NCBI GenBank assembly: GCA_031082105.1
Contig: JAVHLO010000006.1
Coordinates: 3,328-25,013 of the forward strand
DNA: 21,686 bases
DNA from: Planctomycetota bacterium
GTDB taxonomy: Bacteria; Planctomycetota; MHYJ01; JACQXL01; JAVHLO01
Direction: 5' to 3'
Position numbers and translations under genes: made by a program. The notes beneath the pieces were generated by a model that was not told where the DNA came from, did not search any database, and worked only from the letters and a program-made list of their open reading frames with translations. Positions 1 to 7,916 of this stretch are shown in pieces; the stretch's first letter is position 1; every line of letters starts with the position of its first letter.

Positions 1-3000
1 ACCGAGCAGAATGACGTTGTATGTGCCGTCATGAGCGAGGCGGACCTGGGTGAACGGCGCACTGCCGTTGATTACGGCGGTGTAGTTGACCCATGCAGGC
101 GTTGTGGCATAGTTGTAGCCGCTGACGATCACTTCCCACGCGCCCACGTTGCCCTGATACTGATAGCCCTGGATGCGAACCTGCATCATCGTGTTCGACC
201 ACGTCTTCGGCATCGCTATCTTCAACGTGCCGGTGTCCGGGTTGCCGCTGGTGCTGTAGTGCGCCACATCGCGGTAGTAGGACAGACTTCCGCCGGAGTG
301 CATCGAGGACCCGGCGATTTCCAGTTTGGTGTCGGGCGCTGAAGTTCCGATTCCGATGTTCCCGTCGTCTCTGACGAACAGAGCGGACGTGCCGTTGTCC
401 TGGACATCAAAATCGCCCGTCGACGAAAGGTTGATCACAAGGTTCGAGGCCGTCCCGTTCGTGATCGTCGTGGCACCTTCCAACGATCCGCCAAGGTGGA
501 TGTCATTCGTCGTTCGCGTCAAGCCGTTGGTGAAAGTAAGCGGGTACTCGTAGTCCGTTCCGCCGGTGGCCGTCGACCATGTCCCGGCCGAGACCTTAGC
601 CAGTCCAGTCCAGCCGGAGCTGTTCTGCCCGGTCCCGCCGTAGCCGGCCCCGATCGTCGCTCCATTCCACGTCATACTGCTGATCGTCGAGGAGTTTCCA
701 TAGATGTTCGTTCCATACAGCCAGATTGCGGGCGCGTTCGAGTGCGTCGTGCCGTCAAACCGGCCCAGATACACTCCCTCATTTGTGCCGGCGCTGTCGG
801 AAACCAGATACACCCTGCCGGTGGCAGAGCCCCAGATCGTGCCCACGCGCGAGGATGTTGCCGCAGTACCGCTGAAGTAGAGGCCGTCGTTCGCGCCCGC
901 CGAAGCAGAGGTGTAGAGGTAGCTGCCGAACGTGCCCGTCGACGTGACGCCAAGCGTCCCGCCAATCGTCGCATTGTTGGTCACGGACAGCCCCGTTCCG
1001 GCCGCGGTTATCGAAAGCGCGCCGGTCATCGTGTCGCCGGCAACGAGTACGTACTGGTCATCCACTCCACCCGACCAGGTTCCGCCGTTCTTCAGCGTGA
1101 TGCCCGTGCCGAGCTTCGCAGTGCTGTTGTCGCCGTTGATCGACGCGACAAGGAGCCAGTTGCTGGGAGGGTTGAAGTTGTTCGTGTAGCGCACGATGTA
1201 GTAGGTGATGGCCGTGTTGTTGCCGCCGACGGTATGGGCTGCGTACAGCGCTTCCCACGCGTTCAGCAGCACGCCGTCCACGGTCGCAGAACGGGCAAGC
1301 CCGTCATACACTTGTCCCGCCGGAATGTCGATTACCGGTTGCACGATATCGACGTAGCCGACGGAGGCCGTATTCGGCCTCTGAACAGGGATGGCGATGA
1401 ACCTGGCGGTCCACTTCAATCTGTTGGCAATCACTCCCCAGCTCACAGTGCCGCCGCCACTCATCGTGAATTGCGCCTTCTCATAATCATTCGCCGCTCC
1501 GCTCATGGTTCCCGTCCATGTATCAAGCGCGCTTCTTGGCGCCACGGTGTTGCCGATGCCCACGCTGCCCGCAATGAGCGCGGCCGTGCCCGCGTTTGCC
1601 GGGTCCAGGTAGTATGCCGTGTTGTTTGCGTCGTAGTAGATTGTCGAGTACACACCGCCGAAGTAGTTTGCGCTCGTACCGATGGTGTTCCCTGAGGCAC
1701 TTGAAATAACGTTCCCCTGCATGTAGAGGTTGCCGTTCACGTGCAGCCGCTCGCTCGGCGTCGTCGTCCCTATCCCGACGAGGCCGTCATCTCGGAATAT
1801 GTGCGTACCCGCGCCGGCGTCGGTGACGATGAAATCGCCCGTCGAATCCAGGTCGACGGTGAAATTGAAGGCGCCTAGGTTCAGCTCGGTCGAGGCATCA
1901 AGATCGAGAATGTCCTGAAATTCCGTGAAATCGAGCGAATCAGGCGTGATCGTCGCCGCACCGATCGTGCTCCACGACAGTCCGCCCGAACCGTTGTTCA
2001 ACAGCACACCGTTCGTCGTATGCGAACCCGGCCACGAATAGGTCAGGTTTTTCAGTTTCACGATGTCGCCGGCCGTATCCACCTGGAACAGGTCGCCGTT
2101 CCCGACCGTGAACAGCGAAACCGGGCTCTGGTCGCCAATGCCCACGTTTCCGCCGTTCAAGATCGTCATCCTGCGCGTGAAAGTCAATGCGTTCCCGGCC
2201 GTACCTGACGACATCACGTCAAAACACAGGCTGCCCGCGCTGTCAAAACCTATCGACGCAGCATAGTCGGTGGACCTGTACCTCCAGATGCTTCCTGCAT
2301 CGTAGTACGCGTTAAAATTGATGCCGCAACTCCATGTCGGGGTCCGGTTCCCCAACTCGATCAGCGACGCCGCCGCATTGCCGCCACCCGATTGCTGCAG
2401 CCGCAGGCCGCCCGTCGCGTCTATCTTCGTGGTCGGGCTGGTCGTGCCTACGCCGATGTCGCCGGCGCTTGTGATGTGCAACCTTGAGGCGCCGGCCGTG
2501 CTCAATGCCACCGTGTCCGCGCCCGGACTGAACAGACCCGTGTTGTCATCCCCGTTCCACGTGTACACAGGCGCGGCCGCAGTGCCGAGGTTCATCATCT
2601 TGAACGGATAGTACACGAAGTTCCCGCCGGACGACAACGCTATCGTGATGTTCGTCCCGTCGTAAAGACCCAGCGCCTGGCTCCCGTCCTTGTAGATGTT
2701 GTTCGACCCTTCGATCCTGATGTTGCCGTTCACTACGAGCATCTGCGACGGACTCGTCGTCCCGATGCCCACACGCTGGTTCGTCGTGTCTATGTTCAGG
2801 ACCGACGTCCCGGCCGCGTTCTGCATCTGGATTGCCGTCATCGAATCGGTGTTCGGTCTCACCGCCACTGTGCCCGCGTCGGCACGCGTGTAGACCGGCG
2901 ACTGGAACGAAGTGTTCGCTCGGCCCGTCCCGCTGATCCTGTAACTCGCCGCCTGGTCGCCGCCGCTCTGGTTCCAAATGTAGTCCGAATCACTCCCCGG

Positions 3001-6000
3001 CACGTTGCTCGTCCAGGACATGACGCCTCCGATAGTCGATGTCAAGAAATACCCGTCCGCCGCCGCGTACGCGGTCGGCAGAGTGTACGTCGTGCTCTGG
3101 GTCATGGCCGCGGCAGGTTGGAAGACAACCTCATAGTCGGGCGCCCCCTGTTCAGAGTAGATCCTCAACTGACCGTCAAGCCCGTCTACGCCTGTCCTGA
3201 TCGCGCCGTTGACGTCCAGCCGATATCCCGGCGAAGCCGTCGCGATCCCCACGTTGCCCGTCGAGATCGTCGTACCTGTCCCGTCCACGCCGGTCCCGAA
3301 TATCAGGTTGCCGATCGTCATTTGGTTGCTGGTGGTGGCGACCGGCGCGTCAACGTTGTAGCCTATCACCACATTCGCTCCGCCGGTCGTCAGGTTGTCG
3401 CCGGCCTGATAGCCAACGAGAACGTTGTTGCTGCCCGTCGACAACGCATAACCAGCCCTGTAGCCGACCGCTGTATTGCTTGAGTATGAATTGGCCGCAA
3501 CACCGTACCCGGCTTCACGTCCGATGATCGTGTTCCCTGTACCCGTCACATTGTACCGTGCGGCGTAGTAGCCCATCGCGGTATTGCTCGAACCGGTCGT
3601 GTTCGAGTACATCGCACCGTAGCCCACCGCCGCGCTGGCTGTGCCTGTCGTGTTCGAGTACATCGAGGCATAGCCCAACGCGCTGTTGTAGACTCCGTTT
3701 CCTGTCCCCGTCGGCTGATTCGAGTACATCGCGTTCGCACCGACCGCCGTGTTGTACGCGGACCACACCGCCCCACCGTTGTTGTACGACTGTGTCGCCA
3801 GCGCACGATACCCGATCGCAACGTTGTAGCCGGCCGTAGTGTTGTTTCGAAGTGCGTAGTCGCCCATGCCCGTACTGTAGGCCCCGAGCGTGTTGCCATA
3901 CAGCGCCTGGTACCCGACCGCAGTGTTGCTCAGACCGTCTGTCGTTGCCGTGGGCTGATTCGAGGTGAGCGCCTCCACTCCGACCGCAGTATTGCGCGTC
4001 GACCATGCCGTGCCGCCGTTCGCGAACGCCTGCGCGAACATGGCCCTGTACCCCACCGCCACGTTTGATGCTGCCGCTGTGTTGCTGTTCAGCGCACCGT
4101 CGCCAACAGCCGTGTTGTCGTAACCCGTCGTGGTCGCGTTCAGCGCCCTGTAGCCCACCCCCGTGTTTCTTCCGGTACCCGATATCGTCAGGTTCCCGGC
4201 GCCCGTACCTATGAAGGTGCTTTCCGTTCCGTAGTTGTGGATGAACGTGTTTGCGTCGCTGTACACGACTCCCGCCGCAGCAGACGTCGCTGGCATCCGC
4301 AGGTTTCCGGTGAGCTCGAGCTGCTCGTTCGGCGCGGCTGTGCCGATGCCGAGCCTGTTGGTCGCGTCATTCCAGAGCAGGTTGGCGTTGTCCTGCGCAA
4401 GCGCGCCGTTCGTACCTGCAAACAGCACCGAACCCGCAGTCGGCGCAAACCACGTCGGCGGCGCAGGATCAAGTATCGGATCCCCCGAAATGAGCGCAAG
4501 CCCCGCAACGGCAGGCACGTCAGAAAGCGCAAGCGAAGAACTGTTGCTGAACACGACCGCACCGTTCGCCGCAGTCAGACTCGCGTTTGTTCCGCCACGG
4601 TTCAGGGGCAAAGTCCCCGCGACTTCAGCCGTCGCCAGATCAACCGCGTTCGTCGTCGAACCCGAGCCGGTGAATCGTGTCGCCGTGATGATGCCGCTGT
4701 TCGCCGGCACAAGTGACGCGCCCGTGTCAACCGTCATCGTCGCACTAGTGTTCGTGCCCGTCGTGATGTTCGCAAACGAGAGCGTGCTCCCTGACGGCAG
4801 GATGTTAGACCACGACATGCCGCCTGCGGTCGTGGACACCAGGAAATACCCGTCCAAAGTCGGCGCCGCCAGCGGCAGCGTGTATGTCACGTTCCCCGTC
4901 TGAGTCCCGGTCTGGATCTCCGTGTAGAAGTCGTTCGCTCCTGCACCTACCAGCGTCATCTTCCCTGCCGTGTTCGTCGCTGCGTCGAGCCCCAGCGTCA
5001 ACCCGCTCGCCGGGCTCACGTGAAGCGCAGTCGCCGGTGCTTGCGTCCCAATACCTACGAGTCCCGCCTCCGTTATCCGCATCAGTTCGTTCGCCGCTGA
5101 CGGCGCCGTCGCCAGCGTCGTGTTCTTCCCGAAGATGATCGCTCGCGTGTCCGCATCGTCGTTGTTGTAGTCCATCTTGATGTACACGCTGTCTTCGCCA
5201 CTCAGGTGGAGGTCACCACCGTCTTCGTACACGTCGCTCCCCTGCGCCACAACGTCGCCCGTCGCCTGGACGTTTGCCGCCGCTATCACCGTTCCGCTTG
5301 AGTAGATCCTGAACCGGTTCGTCGAGTACGCAGCGCCGTTTATCGACGATTCGAACGTCAGGTACCCGCTCGCCGCGGTCCCCTGCACCGGCACCACGTA
5401 GCCACGGAAGTCCACAGACTGGCTCGTACCGCCGGTCGTCTCCCAACCGTACCCGCGCCACCTCACTGGCGGCGAATACTGTTGCGCGCCCGCCGCGGCC
5501 GCAGTCGTGTTCACCAGCGACAGTCCGTACGTGTCCGCCTGCGTCGCGCCTATCGCATTCTTCGTCACGTCCAGCATCGATGTCGGACCCGTCGTACCTA
5601 TCCCAAGGTACCCGTTCACGTCCAGCCGCGCCTTCTCGCTGCTGTTCGTCTGGAAAACGATGTTCTTCCAGTTCGCACCATACGGACCTTCTCCGCCGCT
5701 CAACACCAGCTGGTTGTCGCTGTTGATGCTCGTGTTCCAATTGCTCGTCAACTGAATCTTCGCGCCCGGAAGTCCTCCCGTGTTCACAATATCCAGAGCG
5801 GCCGTCGGCGCGTTCGTGCCGATGCCGATCCGATTGTTCGTGGCGTCGATGAAGAGCGTGTCTGTGTCGATGTTCAGGTTGTTCGGAACCGACAGCGTGT
5901 TCGCGTTGAATGTCAACGTGTCCGCACCTGCGTCTCCCAGCGTCGTGTTTTCGCCGACAGTGAACGACACGCCCGCCGGCGTCGAAACGGTCGTGCCCAG

Positions 6001-6765
6001 CGTCACCCGCGCGTTTCCGCTGTTGTCCTGCAGGTCGTTCCCCATCACCTGCAGGTCGCCCGCGAGCGATGCGTTGCCTGTGTTGCCCAGTACCAGCATG
6101 TCAGAGCCGCCCGTCTGCAAACGAAGCAGGAACGGGCTGCCCGCGCCCGTCTCGTTCAGGAATATGCCTGTGTTCGCTGTCGTCCACGTCTGCGCCGCCG
6201 CAGGCGCAAGCTGCACGTAGTTGTTCGACCCGCTAGCAGGCGCAAAGTAGGTCGAATCACGCCCGTCGAGCGAATCCGCGTTGAGCGCGTACGCGGCAGC
6301 GATCAGCCGCGTCCTCGGAGACAACGTCTCGAACGAACCGTCCGCGCCCGCGATTCCGTTTCCTATCGAAACTTCCGCATACACCGTCGCGTTGTTCGCA
6401 AACACACTTGCCGGCGGCGTCACCTCGATGCCGTAAACGCCGTTCGTCACGGTCGCGTCGACGGCCGTGTATGTCCCCAATGATGTCCCGCCCGACAACG
6501 CGTCGAAGAACTCAAGTCTGATATCCCGCTGCGTCGAATTGACCGGCACTCCCGTGTTGTCCGTCAGCCTGCCCTGGAAATTGATGATGTTCGGCGGCGC
6601 CTGCTGCGCGTACCCGGGGCCGTCCGCGACGAGCGCGGTCAGGCACACGGCCAGCGCTGTGAGCAACACCCACGGCGGTCGCAAGTACTTCACTTTCCGG
6701 CCCGGCGGCCATTGCACATGACCCTGTACGGTTGTACCGTGTCTCGCGTTCGCAGCGCGTCTCAT
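1..6765 (-). CDS. Giant secreted tail-fibre/adhesin-like protein, YadA-head and GIGT repeats (C-terminus beyond window)
   Basis: I read this frame codon by codon: there is no stop over 2255 codons and it is still open at base 1, so the gene is partial. The chosen ATG has GGAG seven bases upstream. A basic N-region is followed by a hydrophobic stretch near residues 33-47 and a likely signal-peptidase site after GYA (residue 53). Residues 56-165 form the QGRLTD...NGVYGIEV domain common at the start of large exported bacterial proteins. Then come about eleven GIGTxxP-type motifs as in phage fibres and S74-associated proteins, a YadA-head-like beta-roll block (about residues 839-1155), a YYDANNTAYYLDP motif near 1712, and a region from about 2150 (SGYNY, HDGTYNVILLG) resembling C-terminal fibre domains. 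Known of the families: extended trimeric beta-structured fibres. Inferred: cell-surface adhesin or filament. A GTG at residue 25 would give a shorter signal peptide but lacks a Shine-Dalgarno. An S74 chaperone domain may lie beyond the edge and cannot be seen. Confidence 0.88.
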   Translation of the reverse strand, partial: MRRAANARHGTTVQGHVQWPPGRKVKYLRPPWVLLTALAVCLTALVADGPGYAQQAPPNIINFQGRLTDNTGVPVNSTQRDIRLEFFDALSGGTSLGTYTAVDATVTNGVYGIEVTPPASVFANNATVYAEVSIGNGIAGADGSFETLSPRTRLIAAAYALNADSLDGRDSTYFAPASGSNNYVQLAPAAAQTWTTANTGIFLNETGAGSPFLLRLQTGGSDMLVLGNTGNASLAGDLQVMGNDLQDNSGNARVTLGTTVSTPAGVSFTVGENTTLGDAGADTLTFNANTLSVPNNLNIDTDTLFIDATNNRIGIGTNAPTAALDIVNTGGLPGAKIQLTSNWNTSINSDNQLVLSGGEGPYGANWKNIVFQTNSSEKARLDVNGYLGIGTTGPTSMLDVTKNAIGATQADTYGLSLVNTTAAAAGAQQYSPPVRWRGYGWETTGGTSQSVDFRGYVVPVQGTAASGYLTFESSINGAAYSTNRFRIYSSGTVIAAANVQATGDVVAQGSDVYEDGGDLHLSGEDSVYIKMDYNNDDADTRAIIFGKNTTLATAPSAANELMRITEAGLVGIGTQAPATALHVSPASGLTLGLDAATNTAGKMTLVGAGANDFYTEIQTGTQTGNVTYTLPLAAPTLDGYFLVSTTAGGMSWSNILPSGSTLSFANITTGTNTSATMTVDTGASLVPANSGIITATRFTGSGSTTNAVDLATAEVAGTLPLNRGGTNASLTAANGAVVFSNSSSLALSDVPAVAGLALISGDPILDPAPPTWFAPTAGSVLFAGTNGALAQDNANLLWNDATNRLGIGTAAPNEQLELTGNLRMPATSAAAGVVYSDANTFIHNYGTESTFIGTGAGNLTISGTGRNTGVGYRALNATTTGYDNTAVGDGALNSNTAAASNVAVGYRAMFAQAFANGGTAWSTRNTAVGVEALTSNQPTATTDGLSNTAVGYQALYGNTLGAYSTGMGDYALRNNTTAGYNVAIGYRALATQSYNNGGAVWSAYNTAVGANAMYSNQPTGTGNGVYNSALGYASMYSNTTGTASAAVGYGAMYSNTTGSSNTAMGYYAARYNVTGTGNTIIGREAGYGVAANSYSSNTAVGYRAGYALSTGSNNVLVGYQAGDNLTTGGANVVIGYNVDAPVATTSNQMTIGNLIFGTGVDGTGTTISTGNVGIATASPGYRLDVNGAIRTGVDGLDGQLRIYSEQGAPDYEVVFQPAAAMTQSTTYTLPTAYAAADGYFLTSTIGGVMSWTSNVPGSDSDYIWNQSGGDQAASYRISGTGRANTSFQSPVYTRADAGTVAVRPNTDSMTAIQMQNAAGTSVLNIDTTNQRVGIGTTSPSQMLVVNGNIRIEGSNNIYKDGSQALGLYDGTNITIALSSGGNFVYYPFKMMNLGTAAAPVYTWNGDDNTGLFSPGADTVALSTAGASRLHITSAGDIGVGTTSPTTKIDATGGLRLQQSGGGNAAASLIELGNRTPTWSCGINFNAYYDAGSIWRYRSTDYAASIGFDSAGSLCFDVMSSGTAGNALTFTRRMTILNGGNVGIGDQSPVSLFTVGNGDLFQVDTAGDIVKLKNLTYSWPGSHTTNGVLLNNGSGGLSWSTIGAATITPDSLDFTEFQDILDLDASTELNLGAFNFTVDLDSTGDFIVTDAGAGTHIFRDDGLVGIGTTTPSERLHVNGNLYMQGNVISSASGNTIGTSANYFGGVYSTIYYDANNTAYYLDPANAGTAALIAGSVGIGNTVAPRSALDTWTGTMSGAANDYEKAQFTMSGGGTVSWGVIANRLKWTARFIAIPVQRPNTASVGYVDIVQPVIDIPAGQVYDGLARSATVDGVLLNAWEALYAAHTVGGNNTAITYYIVRYTNNFNPPSNWLLVASINGDNSTAKLGTGITLKNGGTWSGGVDDQYVLVAGDTMTGALSITAAGTGLSVTNNATIGGTLGVTSTGTFGSYLYTSASAGANDGLYFSGTAATSSRVGTIWGSATGRVYLVSDSAGTNEGVYLGRFDGTTHSNAPAIWLYGTNIYGNSSTISSMTWNGATIGAGYGGTGQNSSGWTGLAKVSAGTWSTATGGTDYEYPLTFTNGLTRTTNDIHLGGSLEGATTITNGTASNLVINLSSTGDFDVQDNGTSALFVRDDGNIGIGTSAPDTKLEIAGSSMHSGGSLSYYRDVAHYSTSGNPDTGTLKIAMPKTWSNTMMQVRIQGYQYQGNVGAWEVIVSGYNYATTPAWVNYTAVINGSAPFTQVRLAHDGTYNVILLG
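3300..4250 (-). repeat. YadA-head-like beta-roll repeat block within the giant protein
   Basis: On the minus strand about fifteen consecutive units of roughly 17 residues carry the core N-T/V-A-V-G-Y-x-A-L/M, for example NTAVGYRA, NTAVGYQAL and NTAMGYYAA. This is the pattern of left-handed beta-roll (YadA head-like) repeats of trimeric adhesins. The block ends in NQMTIGNLIFG followed by a GIAT version of the GIGT motif. Trimeric assembly is inferred from the family. Confidence 0.85.
3601..4080 (-). repeat. Two tandem 240-bp higher-order repeats inside the YadA-like block
   Basis: Two in-frame copies, 4080-3841 and 3840-3601, each encode 80 residues and align without gaps. Both contain the same irregular insert NGGxxWSxxNTAVG followed by SNQPT at the same place. 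This is visible directly in the DNA as a period of exactly 240 bases. It indicates duplication of a multi-unit segment rather than of single 17-residue units. Confidence 0.85.
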
Positions 6766-6954
6766 TGGAGTTCTCCGAAAAAACTCGTTGGCTACATGAT
6801 GAACAAAGACTTCATTTGCCCACACGCCCCAACCGCCTGCGGGACCGTCGTTTCCAGCAGTTTACTCACGGTGCGGGCAATTCCGGAACACAAGTCAACA
6901 CCTCCCCCTGGGCCGGCAGCGGTCGCCGTCGGCTAACTAGCTGTCCTAACGATG

Positions 6955-6983
6955 ATTATATCGCCCACTTGCAATTGTGTCAA
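6955..6983 (-). promoter_or_regulatory. Perfect consensus sigma-70 promoter for the giant gene
   Basis: On the minus strand TTGACA (6983-6978) and TATAAT (6960-6955) are separated by exactly 17 bases. Transcription would begin near 6948, leaving a leader of about 180 nt before the ATG at 6765. No known riboswitch was recognised in that leader. Confidence 0.8.
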
Positions 6984-7350
6984 CAGAAAATCTCGATTGG
7001 TGGCGCCGGGCACATAGTATCGGATTCGCACATCGAGGGCCACAGGGTCCGAGAGGAGTGCAGAATGATGCCGAGAGCGCTACCGCCTTGCCCCTGTCAC
7101 ACTCTGCCTACCATCCGTTTGCGGCGAAAGACCTTGCCTGGAAACCGCGTGACATGAGTGCAAACAGGCTCAGATCGCGGATTGCGCGGGTCAACGCGTG
7201 CGCTGTCTGCTTTCCCATCCGGCACGTAGGGCCGGGAGGAAGACCATGTTTGCCGGAAGCTTCCAGCCGAGCTCGCACAGCCGGCGTCGGTTGGGCCACG
7301 CCACCAACGAATCCGGCCTGCGTCTCGGGCTGGACTAACCATTCATTTTC

Positions 7351-7380
7351 TTGACACGGATAGGGTCACTATGGTATGAA
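7351..7380 (+). promoter_or_regulatory. Sigma-70-type promoter for the small membrane protein
   Basis: TTGACA at 7351-7356 is followed after 18 bases by TATGAA at 7375-7380. The downstream ATG is at 7440, giving a leader of about 50 nt with GGAGG just before the start. Confidence 0.6.
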
Positions 7381-7439
7381 CTTGTGATATATTGAGCAAC
7401 ATGAAGCGGCGATTGCAGTCTCATTTTTGGAGGTGTCAC

Positions 7440-7835
7440 ATGAAGAGATCGTTTGGAGTCGGCGACATCATTACGACTGTCGGCACTGCGCTGTACTTCG
7501 GGTTCATGCTGGCGATGTGGATCGTTTGTCTGTCAGACAACGGCTTCATATTCCCGGTCGCGCTGAACATGCTCATACTGGTATTGATGACCGCCATCCC
7601 GGTCACAGTGCTCATAATGAGCCTTGGTCGGCCTGCGCTCTTGAACGTCCAGTTCGGGTTCGCCGGGCTCATCGTCCTCTTGACGCTGACGAACGCAAAC
7701 TGGCTGGCATTCAGAGGCTATGAATTCTACATTACGCTTGGCGCCTTGATGGTCGGATTCGGAGCGCACGTGTCGAGGTCTGGGCTCTCGATCATAGGCC
7801 TGAGTGAAGAAGCCGAAGAGAAGAAGAAGAAATAG
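7440..7835 (+). CDS. Small four-helix integral membrane protein of unknown function
   Basis: I chose the ATG at 7440 because GGAGG lies six bases upstream; an in-frame start at 7392 would add sixteen residues without a ribosome site. The 131-residue product has about four hydrophobic segments (roughly residues 9-31, 36-61, 68-84 and 93-110) and a highly charged C-terminal tail rich in Glu and Lys, ending in four lysines. No family was recognised and no catalytic motif is visible. It stands alone on the plus strand with its own promoter and converges on the spermidine-synthase-like gene. The lysine-rich tail would face the cytoplasm by the positive-inside rule. Confidence 0.75.
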   Translation: MKRSFGVGDIITTVGTALYFGFMLAMWIVCLSDNGFIFPVALNMLILVLMTAIPVTVLIMSLGRPALLNVQFGFAGLIVLLTLTNANWLAFRGYEFYITLGALMVGFGAHVSRSGLSIIGLSEEAEEKKKK

Positions 7836-7846
7836 GCTGGAAGCAC

Positions 7847-7916
7847 GAGGCCGGAGGCTGTAGGAGGGGAGGCTGGAGGAATGAGGCTGACGCCATGCCA
7901 TCCTTCCTCCGGCCTC
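7847..7916. terminator. Inverted repeat between convergent genes, possible two-way terminator
   Basis: GAGGCCGGAGG at 7847-7857 pairs perfectly with CCTCCGGCCTC at 7906-7916. It lies between converging stop codons, and the right arm overlaps the last bases of the minus-strand gene. There is no T-run, so a terminator role is inferred from position. Related sequences follow hppA and trpS. Confidence 0.45.

Larger units (their letters stand above)
325..5845 (-). repeat. Dispersed GIGTxxP motifs along the giant protein
   Basis: Minus-strand motifs of the form (V/I)GIGTxxPxxxLxV occur near 5830, 5595, 5050, 4345, 3245 (GIATASP), 2765, 2450 (GVGTTSP), 2130 (GIGDQSP), 1770, 1550 (GIGNTVAP) and 350. 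Two are preceded by matching modules, TGDF(D/I)V...(V/I)FRDDG, near 400 and 1800. Two DGYFL(V/T)ST..G.MSW modules lie near 4830 and 3040. These are typical of phage-fibre-like and S74-associated proteins; the number and spacing suggest stalk segments. Confidence 0.8.
6766..7439. other. Intergenic region between divergent genes
   Basis: There is no convincing gene here; the short frames lack ribosome sites and recognisable protein features. It holds the minus-strand consensus promoter at 6955-6983 and a plus-strand promoter at 7351-7380. I could not assign anything to 7000-7340, which contains a GGAAGCTTCC palindrome near 7254. Confidence 0.6.

Noticed and set aside
496..1695. Plus-strand 399-codon open frame (and others such as 5482-6483)
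   Set aside because: Arg/Val-rich composition without domains or ribosome sites; it is the complement of the giant minus-strand gene, whose frame has coherent fibre motifs.
6766..6948. Riboswitch in the long leader of the giant gene
   Set aside because: I compared it with the c-di-GMP and cobalamin riboswitch cores I know and found no match; no strong conserved fold was evident by eye.
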